Notes under the pieces: generated by a model | Databases searched by the model: none | The model's input: only the letters and a program-made list of their open reading frames with translations | Told to the model about the DNA's origin: nothing | Shown here: positions 1 through 10,784 of the stretch, piece by piece | Position numbering within the stretch: position 1 is the stretch's first letter | Layout: every line of letters begins with the position of its first letter | Program-made: the position numbers and the translations under genes | NCBI RefSeq assembly: GCF_011745365.1 | Contig: NW_024468916.1 | Span: 541,630-605,629 of the forward strand | Length of the DNA: 64,000 nucleotides | Source of the DNA: Cryphonectria parasitica EP155 | Taxonomy: Eukaryota > Ascomycota > Sordariomycetes > Diaporthales > Cryphonectriaceae | Direction of reading: 5' to 3'

Positions 1-1287
1 AACTATATTATAAATTAGTTCCTTTCTTTCTATTGCTAACTGCTTAATCTTTCTTTGTAATATTTTCAAAAACTATTCTAAGCTTTTCTTATTCAAGAGA
101 TATATTAAGCAGTTATTATTATAGCAGAATATTCAGCTAAGATTTTTATAATTAACGGAATCTGATATTTGCTTCGAAGAAATATTTTTGTTTAGCTAAT
201 TAAATTACTATATTTGTATTATATTAAGCTATTATTCTTTGAAAATGAATCTTTATTATTAAAACTTTTTAAGCTGATAATAATCTTATATAATATAATC
301 TGATTTATTATAATTATAATAATTCTAATTATATATTTTTCTTATAATTATATTTAATTTTATAAATTTGATATAAGTATTTTTATTCTATGCTATACTC
401 TGCTAAAAATCTTTATTTTAGCTTTAGAATTAAAACTTTTTATTAATATTTAGCTATAATTGCTATATAAATTAGCTTTCTTTCTTCTTAGATTTTTCTA
501 TTTATTATTTATAGAAATAATTATTTATTCTAATAATTATATTCAAAAATGCTATAAAGTTTTCAAGCTATTCTTATTTTATAATCTTATTCTTAATTTT
601 ATTCTTAAATTTCTTATAATAATATCTAATAAGATTCTTATTTTTTTATAAGAATTATATAATAAATTACTTAAATTTAATTATATAAACTAATACTAAT
701 TTAATTTATTTAAGATTTATTAATTATTTAGCTATTATATATTCTTTATTAGAATTATTAAAAATATTCTTAAAAGCTTTCTTAAAATCTTTAAAGAAAT
801 TAAATATCTTCTTAATAATTCTAATATATATATTAGAATTATTAATATATTTTAGATAATTATAAAAAGAAAATTTATATTAAATAAAAATATTTTTTTT
901 AAAATAAGTTCTAGCAAGAATAATTTTCTTAAATTTTATAATAAATTAAGAAATATTATATAAGAAATATATCTTATAATAAATAAGAAATTTCTAAAGA
1001 AATTTCTAAATATTATTATATATAATAAGCTTATTTATTTTATAATTTTTATATATAAGAATCTAAAAGCTATATTAAATCTGTTTTTATTAAATTTAAA
1101 TAATATTTTTTTGCTAATATTAGCTTAGCTAAAATTTTTTAATATATTAAAAAAGAAAGCAAATTTAATTAATTAATTTCTTTTATATAAATAAAAATAA
1201 GAATAAGAAAGAAATTTCTAGAATTATTATATTTTATATTATTTAAAAGAATAATATTAAATTATTCTTAAATAAGAATTATTAAAA
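1..1287 (-). pseudogene. Element F: gag fragment, heavily RIPed
   Basis: This is the gag and leader end of a minus-strand gypsy copy that continues beyond the left edge of the window. It lines up with about 7310-8546 of element A and 15,400-16,625 of element B, for example the shared run around position 100 that recurs near 7,340. It is the most A+T-rich copy in the window and has no meaningful open frame. It abuts its own 5' LTR at 1288. The decay suggests it is one of the oldest copies. Confidence 0.7.
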
Positions 1288-1538
1288 TATAATAAATATA
1301 CTATAATATTTAAAAATCTAAAATATATAAAGAATTTATATTAATAAGAGCAGTATTAAAATAAAATTTATTAAATATAAAATATAATTATAATTTATAT
1401 AAATATTAATTATTTGCTTTTAAAGCTATTTAAATATATAATAAATAAATATTTAGATTAATAATTAAAAAGCTATATTCTAATAATTTATTTAATAATA
1501 ATAAATATATTCTTATATATTTAGCTTTTTAATATAAA
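1288..1538 (-). repeat. Element F 5' LTR, left part, split by element A
   Basis: This is the RIP-decayed first half of an LTR. It begins TATAATAAAT, where better copies read TGTAATGAGC, and runs to the insertion point of element A. Its last five bases (1534-1538, ATAAA) recur right after element A at 9012-9016, so they are the target-site duplication. The LTR resumes at 9017. Together the two parts make about 472 bp, close to the 445-465 bp of the other LTRs. Confidence 0.7.
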
Positions 1539-2003
1539 TGTAATGAGCACTGCAGCAATCCGAAGATTCCTAAGTACACAAAGGGGTTTATGCTAACAAG
1601 AGCGGTATCAAAGTATCAAGTCCTTGAATACGGAACCGTACAAGTTCTAATAAGCGATGCAAGTATTTACTGCCTTTGGAGCTACTCAGTATATGAAACT
1701 GAATACTTAGATTGATAACTAAAGAGCTATATATGAGATCTATCTAATAGGAATGAATGTATTCTTATATACTTAGCTCTTCAGTTCTGTTAGTAGTATT
1801 GGTTGTTGGATTCCTTGGATCATCTGAGTGATTCAACTAATCCGGATTATCATGGATTAGCTACTGATTCATTCTGATTCTGTAATCCTAATTCTTGCTT
1901 ATATAAGCTTTAGTTCTTGAGATATTTGAATTCTTTTCTGTTTTTCCGGATAGCTGTTCCGAGTATTCTAGCTGGTAATCTGTATGTTGGATGAGTTATA
2001 ATA
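1539..2003 (-). repeat. Element A 3' LTR
   Basis: The 465-bp LTR matches 8547-9011, including a distinctive middle (about 1790-1990) not found in the other elements. Just outside it on the internal side, 2004-2018 is purine-rich on the minus strand (AGAAGAAAGATAA). This fits the polypurine tract that primes plus-strand synthesis. Confidence 0.88.
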
Positions 2004-2191
2004 TTATCTTTCTTCTATTAATTGTTATTTCTAATGATTTTCTATAAGTATTCTAGCAAGTTATTTGTATATATGATTATGCTTTCCTAATCGAAATGTT
2101 AAACAGAATTAATAAATTATATTCTAGTTGTTTAATGAAAACTTAAGAGTGTTATCATTTTGCTAAGCTTATTTCTGCTTTTGGTATTGAA

Positions 2192-2740
2192 ATGTTTGCT
2201 TGTGCTTATTGTTGAAAGATAGAAGCTTTCTGTTATTTTGCTGAAAATTCTTCTCGTTGTAGAGAGTGTGTTTCTCTGAGCTAAAGCTGTGATACTAATC
2301 GTTTCTCAGCTTCTGCTGATTAGTTTCTTCGTTCCTTAATATTCTCTGTAGCTATTGATTTTCTTTCTTCAGCAGAGCATTTGATTTGTAAAAAGTGCAA
2401 GGTTTTGAGCAAGAAGGCTGAAGCAGAGTTAGCAAATGCTGCTGCTCTACAAGCCTTGCTAGTATTGCAGGCTTGTCTTGATTGTATATGAAAACAGCGA
2501 AAGCTGTTGGAGGAATGTGCTGCAGAAATGATTTGTTGTAGTTTCAATTCCTTGAAGGGGTTTGCTGATGAGGAGGATTGCAGTCTTCGTGAAGAGAAGA
2601 TTTGTCTGATGTTTTAGAAACATCTTGAGGTTATCGATTGGAGTTTCTTGATTCTTGATTCTAGTATATCTGGTTAGCTTTTTCTTCTGGAGAGTGAAAC
2701 TGCAGTGCCTGATTTTCGTTCCGGGGCAGAGAGATCTTAA
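2192..2740 (+). pseudogene. Antisense Cys-rich/coiled-coil ORF of element A
   Basis: This is a 183-codon frame opposite to gag-pol, lying between the 3' LTR and the chromodomain. It keeps frame throughout and has about six internal stops, each explainable as RIP of CAG, CAA or CGA. The start reads MFACAYC, followed by a conserved SSRCRECV-type segment (Cys-x2-Cys pairs resembling a small zinc-binding module). An Ala/Lys/Glu-rich stretch suited to a coiled coil comes next. Similar frames exist in elements B, D and E. I recall such Cys-rich plus coiled-coil hypothetical proteins as common in Sordariomycete genomes beside gypsy copies. Function unknown. Confidence 0.6.
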
Positions 2741-2744
2741 GTAG

Positions 2745-5700
2745 TGGTTTTTCTTTTCCAATATTCAGCTATCTTTTTCTGAGCATTTCTAACATTTTTC
2801 TGCAGTTTTTAAGAATTTTTGCTTGCTAAATAATTCTTTCATTTGATGAGATATTCTCTTGTATTGTTTATGCTTCTATGCTTAAGAATCTTCTTTATCT
2901 TATACTCTAATTCATTATTTTCCACTTCTGCTATATTATCTATTAGTATTTTCTGTACTGCTAATTCTAGTAGTAAGATGTGGAAAACTAAGTATATTCT
3001 CATTCCATAGAATAATACTAATTCGTAATTAACTGAAGAGATTTGTTATAAGATTTTGAATAATTCTAATTTTTTGTAATTAAGTTTATTGCTGGATCTG
3101 ATTGTTTTAATATTTTTTCGAAGTAAATAAGCTTTATCTTCCTTCTGTAGGATTGGTTTCTTAATTCTTTTGGAGTTTGCATAATATGCTATTTGTTTCT
3201 GAATGAATTGTAATTCTGATTGGAATTCTTTCTAAACTTTCTTAATTTTCTTAACTCTTTTATTTGCAGCTTCTATATCTGCTTCTAGCAGTATTTTGTA
3301 ATAAGCTGTTGGATTATATTTATAGAGTATGAAGAATAGCAATTTCTTTATTATGCTTATATTTGCGCTATTATAAGCGAATTATATAAGAAGCAATAGA
3401 TTAATTTAGTTGTTCTATTTCTAGTTGATATAGTATTGAAGATATTGTTTGATAATCTGATTTATTCTTTCTATTTGTTTATTTATTTATAGATAAAATG
3501 CTATAGATATTCTGTAGTATATTCTAAGCTGTTTTATAAGTAAAGTTTAAAATTTTAAGTTGAATTTTTTATTTCTATTGAAGATTACTTCTTCTAGCAT
3601 GCTATAATTAGCAATAATTATTCTAAGAAATGCATATACAAGTTCTTCTGCTATACTGCTTTTCTTATAAGAGAGAAAGTAAGCATATTTGCTTAGTTTG
3701 CAAATTACTACTAGAATGCTATTGTATTGTATCTTAGTTAAGAGTTTTTGTAAGAAAGATAGCTTAATAATAAAATTTAAACTGATGAATTGCTAAATAG
3801 TTATAGATATTAGTAAGGAATATAGTAATTTGTAAAGCTTATATCTTTCTGCTTTATTCTTCTTGCAGCTATTGTATTATTATAGAATATTTCCAATTCT
3901 TTTTCTAAAGCCTGATAAGTTTCAGTATTTTTTAATATATTCATAAATTACTCTAACTCTCTGATATTCATATGCTAATGCATTATATATATTCTTGATA
4001 TAATTATCTTATTTATTTGGAATTATTGATTCTGAATTCTTTTCTGAAGATTCTATTCTGAAAGCAGCATTTAGTTCTCTATATACATTAATAAGATTTC
4101 CTGATTTATTTTGAGCAAAGATATTCTATATATTCGAAGAATTTGCATTTCAATAATTTGATTTTCTGCTAAGAGTATCTGCTTATTCATTCTTCAAGCT
4201 TTTGCAGTATATAATCTTGAAATCGAATTGTAAAAGAAATTCTGCTTATCTGATTTATTGCTTATTCAAAATCTTAATTATTATAAATATAGTTAGATTC
4301 TTATGATTCGAATAAACTATAATTGAGTATTATATGCTAATAAGATAATATTATTACTTCTCGAAAGCTTTTATTATTGCTATAAGTTTCTAATTAGAAA
4401 TTCTATAATTGATTTCCAAGCTATTCAACTTCTTTAAGAAGTTGCTTATAATTCTTAGATACTTTTGATTATTTTGCTAGCTAAGTTATTTTCCAAATAT
4501 ATATTTCAATGCATTAGTTTCAACTTCAAAGGATTTATAGAAATCTGCTTTATATAGAACTAGTTCTGAGATAATATGTTTGATGATCTTATTAAAAGCT
4601 TCTTATGCTTTGGAGATTTATTTGAAAAGCTATTCTTTTTTAATAAGATTTATAAAAGAGTATGCAATCCAGCTATAATTCTTAATAAACTGCTTGTAGA
4701 AGTTAATATATCCGAGAAAAGATCTAATATCTTTAATATTTCTAAGAACTAGCTAATTCCTAATAGCTTTTATCTTATTTTTCTATAGCTTAATGCATTC
4801 TAACTCAATTGTAAATCCGAGATAGTTAATCTTTTATATATAAAAGTGATTCTTTATAAATTTTATAAGAAGTTTTGCATTTTAAAGCATTTGTAATACT
4901 GTTTCTATATATTCCTTATATTCTTTAAGTATTCAAAAATAGATAAGAATATTATTAAGATAAGCAATAATGAACTGATTTAGATATTTATATAGAATAT
5001 AATTAATTATTTCTTGGAATAAAGCTGGAATATTTATTAGATTAAAGAGTATAATCAAATATTTGTAGTATTCATAGTATATTCTGAAAGCAGTTTTCCA
5101 TTCTTCTTCTTTCTTTATTCTGATTAGATTATAAGCTTCTTTCAGATTCAGAACTGTAAATTACTATACTTCTTGCAACTTATTTCGTAGTTCTTTAATG
5201 AGTAGTAATGAATATTAATTCTTGATTGTAATATTGTTGAATTGCTTATAATTAATATATAATCTGAGCTTACTGTTTTTCTTAAATATAAACAAAATAG
5301 AATATTCTGCTAGTAATTATAATAATTGTATATATTCTTTCTTAAGATTCTTATTAAGATACTTTCTAAGTATTTCTAGCTATGCTTTATTTAGTTTATA
5401 GATAGAGAAGAATTTGAGCTGTTTTTTTTCTTGTAGCAGGATCTTGTAGTTATATAAGCTATATTCTAGCAATCTCATATTCAATTCTTTCTGAAATAGT
5501 TTCTAAAACTTGTAGTATTCTTATAGTATGTTTGCAAGTATTGATTCTAATTCTTGTACTGTTTCTGCTATCTGAAGGAATAATAGATATTATTGAGCAT
5601 GCTTCTTTTTGTTTGTTATTTTTGATAATGTTTTTAAGAGCTTTGAGTGTTTGCTCTGAGCTGAACTAAGCGCTTGAGAGCCTAGTTTCGAGATTTTTCC

Positions 5701-8500
5701 TATATAAGTTTACAATTTATATTCTGAAGCTTTTTCTTGTTGCTTTGAAGCGAACTAACTTGCTGAGAATCTTGCTTCCATTGTTTTGCTAATCTATTAG
5801 CGCTCTAGCACTGTTTGGATTTGCTTATTACTAGGTTCTTCTTCTTAAACTGCTAGCTCTACTGATTTGAAGATATATATAAAGTTGTATAAAGCTTCTT
5901 TTTCTGAGTATTCTTTAACTACTAGCTTTGATCCTGCATTGTTAATTATGATTATCTCTCTGAGTATAGCTTGTTCTCATAAGATCTAGCTAGTAATTCA
6001 ATCAATTCGAGAATTATGCTTCTTGAGCTATAAAAGCTTTATAATCAGCTTATGCTGTGCTATATCTATGATATTAAAAAAAGCTCTGATTATACATTTT
6101 TGAATTAAGATAAATAGATGATTAATCTTCTTATTAATTACTTCTTGATTATATGCAACAGATTGTTCTTTCATAGTGCTGAGAGTATATAAGCATCTTT
6201 TTTATCTTTATTATAGTTATACTTAATTAATGATATATAGGGATATAAAGTTTTCTTGAGCGCTACTATTTAATAGTATGCTGTATTTATACTCTTAAAT
6301 GTATATATTAAACTTAATATAAGCATAATTTGTTTTAGAAGCTTTATATAGGAATTATTCTAATCTGATTGTTTGCAGTTTCTTTATAAGTAATTCTATT
6401 CTTTTGAATTTGTTGAGAACTATTTATTCTTCTGAGCTTGCTTTGCTACTTCTTAAGCAAGCTTCTTAGCTTGCTTTTGCTTGTATTATTATTATTTCTG
6501 ATTTTTCTTCTGTTAATGCTAATTACGAATCTTATTATTAATATAAATTGTACAGAGTATTGTTTTATACTGCTACTATTTTATTTTCTTATTTATGTAT
6601 TGTATGGAGCAGTTGTTTAGTAATCCGATATATGCATTATAATGCTGTTTGTTGAGAATCTTTCTGAAGTAGAGTTTCTGTTCTTCAATAGCTTGAAGGA
6701 TTTGTTCTGATTTTCTGATAGGAAACTATTTGTATTGCATTTTGTTTGAGAAATGCGTTTTGCAGCTATAATAAGTGCAGGAGATTCAAGCTAGTTCATA
6801 GTATAGGTTATAAAGTAAATCAATCCGAGGATTTTTGTTTTATTATGCTTTAATGTTTTGCAAGGAGATATAGATAAAGAGCTCTTTCAATTCTATCTTA
6901 TAAACAAGATATTCAATTTATATTGTTTCCTTGTTTTATTTAATACTGAAGGGGAATCTTTTTATAAGCTTCTTGAGTTTATTGTTTATAAGAGATTTTA
7001 GTAAATTATTAGATTATTTATTCTAGCTTGATCTTTCTGTTGCTTAAGAAGCGTTTTTAGTATTGTTTAGATATTTATATTAATAATTAAGAGAATATTA
7101 TTCTTTATTCATTTCTCTAATTATAGTATTTAATGCAAGTAATAAGAAATAGCAAAGAGTATTATTATTAAGCTCTTCTTCCAGCATCTGAATGCTTTAT
7201 TCAGTAATATTAGAGCAGTTCGAGTTGTTGCTGCTTATAGTTGTGCTAAGCGTATACTCTCGCTCTGCTATTACTATCTGCCTATAGCGCTTAGATTTCT
7301 AAGGAAATTATTCTGAATCTTTCTTACTCGAGAGATGTATTAAGCAGTTATTATTATAGCAGAATATTCAGCTGAGACTTTTGTAATTAATAGAGTTCAA
7401 TACTTGCTTTAAGAAGATATTTTTGCTCAGTTGATTGGATTCCTATTATTGAGCAATATTTATCTAGTATTCTTTCTGAATTAGTTGCTATTTATTCTTC
7501 TGGAATTGATAGCAATTGTATGCAATATATCTTTATTTGTTATAATTATAGCAAGTAATATTATTTCTCTTGCTATACTTCTTGTTAGTAGTATTAAGTT
7601 TCATGGAATTAGTATGCATAGTACTGCTCTAAGCTATGCTGCTCTATTATCTACTATTCTTGTATTGGAGTTTCTTGCTTATATTAGCTAGAAATTTTCA
7701 AGTTTAGCTTTCTTCTTTCTTGAATTTCTTTATCCATTATTTATATAGATAATTATTAATGCAGATTGCTTAATTAGAAAATATTGCAAAGTTCTCTAGC
7801 TAATTCTGTTTAGAAATTTCATTCTTAATATTATTCTTGAATTCCTTATAATAATATTCTATAAGATTCTTATCTTTCTATAGAAATCTTGCTAAGAGCT
7901 GCTTAAATCTGATTATATAAGCAGAAGCTAATTTAATTTGTCTAAGATTTATAAGCTGCTAAGCTATAATATATTCTTCGTTGGAATTATTAAAGATTTC
8001 TTTAAAAGCTTTCTTAAAGCTTTTAAAAGAATTGAATATATTCTTAATACTCTGAATATATGCATTAGGATTGTTCTGATGCTCCAAGTAGTTATATAGA
8101 AAAGATTTGTATTAAATAAAGATATTCTTTTTGAAATGAGTTTCTACAAGAATAATCTTTTCAGATTTCATAATAAACTGAGTTGTATGATGCAAGAAAT
8201 ACGCTCTGCAGTAGATAAGGAATCTATATAGCATTTTCTGATTGCTATTATATATAGCAAGCTTGTTTATCTTGTATGCTTTTCCAGTATTATTAGTAGC
8301 TATAGAAGTAAACTGCGCTTATTAAGCTTGCTAAGCTAGCTAAGCTTATTAGTTAGTAATGATAGCGCTCTGAGCTTGCTGTTATTCATGCAGATTCTGA
8401 ATATACTGAATAAGCTAGTATACCTAATTAATCAGTTTCTTCTGAGTAAGAGCATGCAAGGATAAAGAAGTTTCTGAAGAAGCTATTATATTTCGTATTA
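2745..8500 (-). pseudogene. Element A gag-pol, RIP-inactivated
   Basis: On the minus strand the order is gag (about 6,900-8,480), then protease/RT/RNase H, integrase (about 3,300-3,800) and a chromodomain near 2,760-2,980. The order was assigned by alignment to elements D and E, whose domains are clearer. The reverse transcriptase YxDD box reads Y-L-N-N at 4951-4962, so both catalytic aspartates are lost by G-to-A change. The gag zinc knuckle near 7,530 has lost its second cysteine. Dozens of stops interrupt the frame. Confidence 0.75.
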
Positions 8501-8546
8501 TTCAAGAAAGTAATACTAAATCATTCTTGAATAAGAATTATTAAAA

Positions 8547-9011
8547 TATAATGAATACTGCAGCAATCTGAAGATTTCTAAGTATATGAAGAGATTTATA
8601 CTAATAAGAGCAGTATTAAAATATTAAGTTCTTGAATACAGAACTATATAAGTTCTAATAAGCAATGCAAGTATTTACTGCTTTTGGAGCTATTCAGTAT
8701 ATGAAACTAAATATTTAGATTGATAACTAAAGAGCTATATACGAGATCTATTTAATGGAAATGAATATATTCTTATATATTCAGCTCTTCAGTTCTGTTG
8801 ATAGTATTGGTTGTTGGATCTCTTGGATTATCTGGATAATCCAACTGATCCGGATTACCATGAATTAGCTACTGATTCATTCTGATTCTGTAATCCTAAC
8901 TCTTGCTTATGTAAGCTTTAGTTCTTGAGATGTTTGAATCCTTCCCTGTCTTTCCGGATAGCTGTTCCGGGTATTCTAGCTGGTGATCTGCATGTTGGAT
9001 GAGTTATAATA
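8547..9011 (-). repeat. Element A 5' LTR
   Basis: This LTR is the same length and subfamily as 1539-2003. The internal side reads, on the element's own strand, TTTTAATAATTCTTG directly after the LTR. All other copies have the same run, and a canonical TGG primer-binding start is absent. The distal end is followed by the ATAAA duplication. Confidence 0.85.
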
Positions 9012-9237
9012 ATAAATTAATAGAATTAATTATTAATTTTTTTAATTAATTAATAAAGTTGATTATTAATTTTTTTAACTATATAATTATTATAATTCTA
9101 ATTCTAATTATATAATTCTGGCTTGTATTCTTTCTATAAGCTAGTATTATATTTCTGATGTTGAAAAGTTTGTTCTGAATATTCTTGATGCTGTACTGCT
9201 TTTCTGTTATAATCTGCATGTTGGATGAGTTATAATA
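9012..9237 (-). repeat. Element F 5' LTR, right part
   Basis: The LTR interrupted by element A continues here after the duplicated ATAAA. It ends with the shared terminal run (ATGTTGGATGAG then TTATAATA). Its middle, very T-rich section differs from the A, D and E subfamilies. Confidence 0.65.
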
Positions 9238-9618
9238 ATAAACTATTTAAAATTGAAATTAATATATCAGAATATATATTTAAAGAATAATTTAATTAAT
9301 AAAATAATTAAGAATATCTAAGAATTATAAGCAACTTTTCGAGAAAATTAAATAGCTTAGAAGTTAATTATAAGATTCTAGATTAGAAACTTATAGCAAT
9401 AATAAAAACTTTCAAGAAATAATAATACTATCTTATTAGTATATAATACTTAATTATAATTTACTTGAATTATAAGAATCTAATTATATTTATAATAATT
9501 AAAATCTTGAATAAATAATAAGTTAGATAAATAGAATTTCTCTTATAGTTCGATTTTAAGATTATATATTATAAAAGCTTAGAAAATAAATAAGCAGATA
9601 TTCTTAGCAGAAGATTAG
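9238..9618 (+). pseudogene. Element G: plus-strand RNase H fragment
   Basis: This fragment matches the RNase H region of element D at about 30,070-30,440 on the same strand. That includes the region encoding the degenerate N-I-S-E-Y box and the CTTAGCAGA run of the A-D-A-L-S-R motif. It has no LTR of its own in the window. It is cut on the left by element F's LTR and on the right by element B's LTR, so it is the remains of an older plus-strand copy into which both inserted. Confidence 0.7.
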
Positions 9619-10062
9619 TGTAATGAGCACTGCAGTAATCCGAAGATTCCTAAGTACACAAGAGGTTTTATGCTAACAAGAGCGATATCAAAGTGCCAAA
9701 TCCTTGAATACGGAACCGTACAAGTCTCAGTAAGCGATGCAAGTATTCACTGCTTTTGGAGCTATTAGAGTAGAGAGTAATCTGATACTTAGATTGATAA
9801 CTGAAGAGCTATATACAATGATCTATCTAGTTAGTAATAAATGTGTTCTTATATATCCAGCTCTTCATTGTAGCTCATCCAGCTCATCGTAATCCGTGAT
9901 CTATATCGTAATGATCCAGTAAGCAGCTTATCTGTATTATCGTAATCCAACTCTAACTCTTGCTTATATAATTTCTGATGGTTGTCTGATGTTGGGTTAT
10001 AATATCTAGTTTCTTGTTAGCAGAGCTTGTTTCGTAATCTGTATGTTGAATGGATTATAATA
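9619..10062 (-). repeat. Element B 3' LTR (subfamily differs from its 5' LTR)
   Basis: The LTR is 444 bp. It starts TGTAATGAGCACTGCAG and ends ...GGATTATAATA. The middle contains a distinctive run of GCTCATC/ATCGTAATCC repeats around 9,875-9,920 not seen in the other LTRs here. The internal side at 10063-10078 is purine-rich on the element strand, as expected for a polypurine tract. Confidence 0.8.
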
Positions 10063-10362
10063 TTATTTTCCTTCTATTAGTTATTATTCTTAATGTATTT
10101 CTGTAAGTTTTCTAGCAAGCTATTTATAAGCCTGATTATGTTTTTCTAATTAAGATATTAAATAGAATCGAAAAGTTTCTTTCTCAAAAATCCGAATAAT
10201 ACCTTCAGCTTTCTCTAATTATCGATCTCTAAGGTTTTGAAGTTATGCTTTATTCTTTCTATATCTCGAAAAGATTGGAGTATAAGATAATAGAAGGTAT
10301 TAAAAGATATTCCTATTATATTTGCTGGAATTATTCCTGCAATGATTCCGGTATTTCAGTAA

Positions 10363-10773
10363 ATGCTTATGGATTTGTTCTTTTCTAAGTTATTTCTTGT
10401 TTGCCTTCTAATTTCTCTGATAGTATCTTGTATTATTACTGAGCTTGGTTGTTTAGATTGGGAGGAGTTGGATGCGGAGGAAGTTCTTTTCAAGCTTCAG
10501 TCTAAATTGAACGAGGCAATAGCTTATTTGATATATTTGCGGAAACAGAAACGTTCTCTGCGCGATTATAGTGCGAAGATGGTTAGTTAGAGTCTGCATT
10601 CTCTGAACGAGCTGAAGGAGGAGAAGCGTTGGAAGGAGGATGCTCAGCATGCTGCTAAATCTGAAGCTGTAGCTGAGGCTCAGTCTTGGGATGCTTTCGA
10701 TATGGTGGATTGAGATAGTATTTTGGGTAGGATTGCAGCATCTGATTCTTATTCCGAGGCAGAAAGGTTTTAA
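10363..10773 (+). pseudogene. Antisense coiled-coil ORF of element B (C-terminal part)
   Basis: This plus-strand frame is opposite to gag-pol. From about 10,440 it is open for 50 codons, including the motif GCLDWEELDAEE and a run of Leu/Arg/Lys heptad-like sequence ending KQKRSLRDYSAKMVS. After one TAG it continues SLHSLNELKEEKR to a stop at 10773. This is the coiled-coil half of the same antisense gene seen in A, D and E. The Cys-rich N-terminal half, expected from about 10,160, is too decayed to place. Only one or two RIP-type stops interrupt the 137 codons from 10363. Confidence 0.6.
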
Positions 10774-10784
10774 GTAATGGTTTC

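Larger units (their letters stand above)
1539..9011 (-). mobile_element. Element A: full-length Ty3/gypsy chromovirus
   Basis: This 7,473-bp element has two direct 465-bp LTRs of the same subfamily, starting TG(TA)ATGA and ending in the RIPed form of ...ATAACA. It is flanked by a perfect 5-bp duplication, ATAAA (1534-1538 and 9012-9016). The gag-pol frame is on the minus strand. A second frame on the plus strand lies next to the 3' LTR. All coding frames are interrupted, so the copy is non-autonomous. It inserted into the LTR of element F and is therefore younger than F. It is less decayed than F as well. Confidence 0.88.

Noticed and set aside
6438..6620. Leu-rich hydrophobic frame, recurring at 20631-20813 and 26324-26506, resembling a small membrane protein
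   Set aside because: It lies on the strand opposite gag-pol at the same place in each element. It is the mirror of a Lys/Glu/Ala-rich coding stretch, and A+T-rich antisense of such sequence gives Leu/Ile runs by chance.
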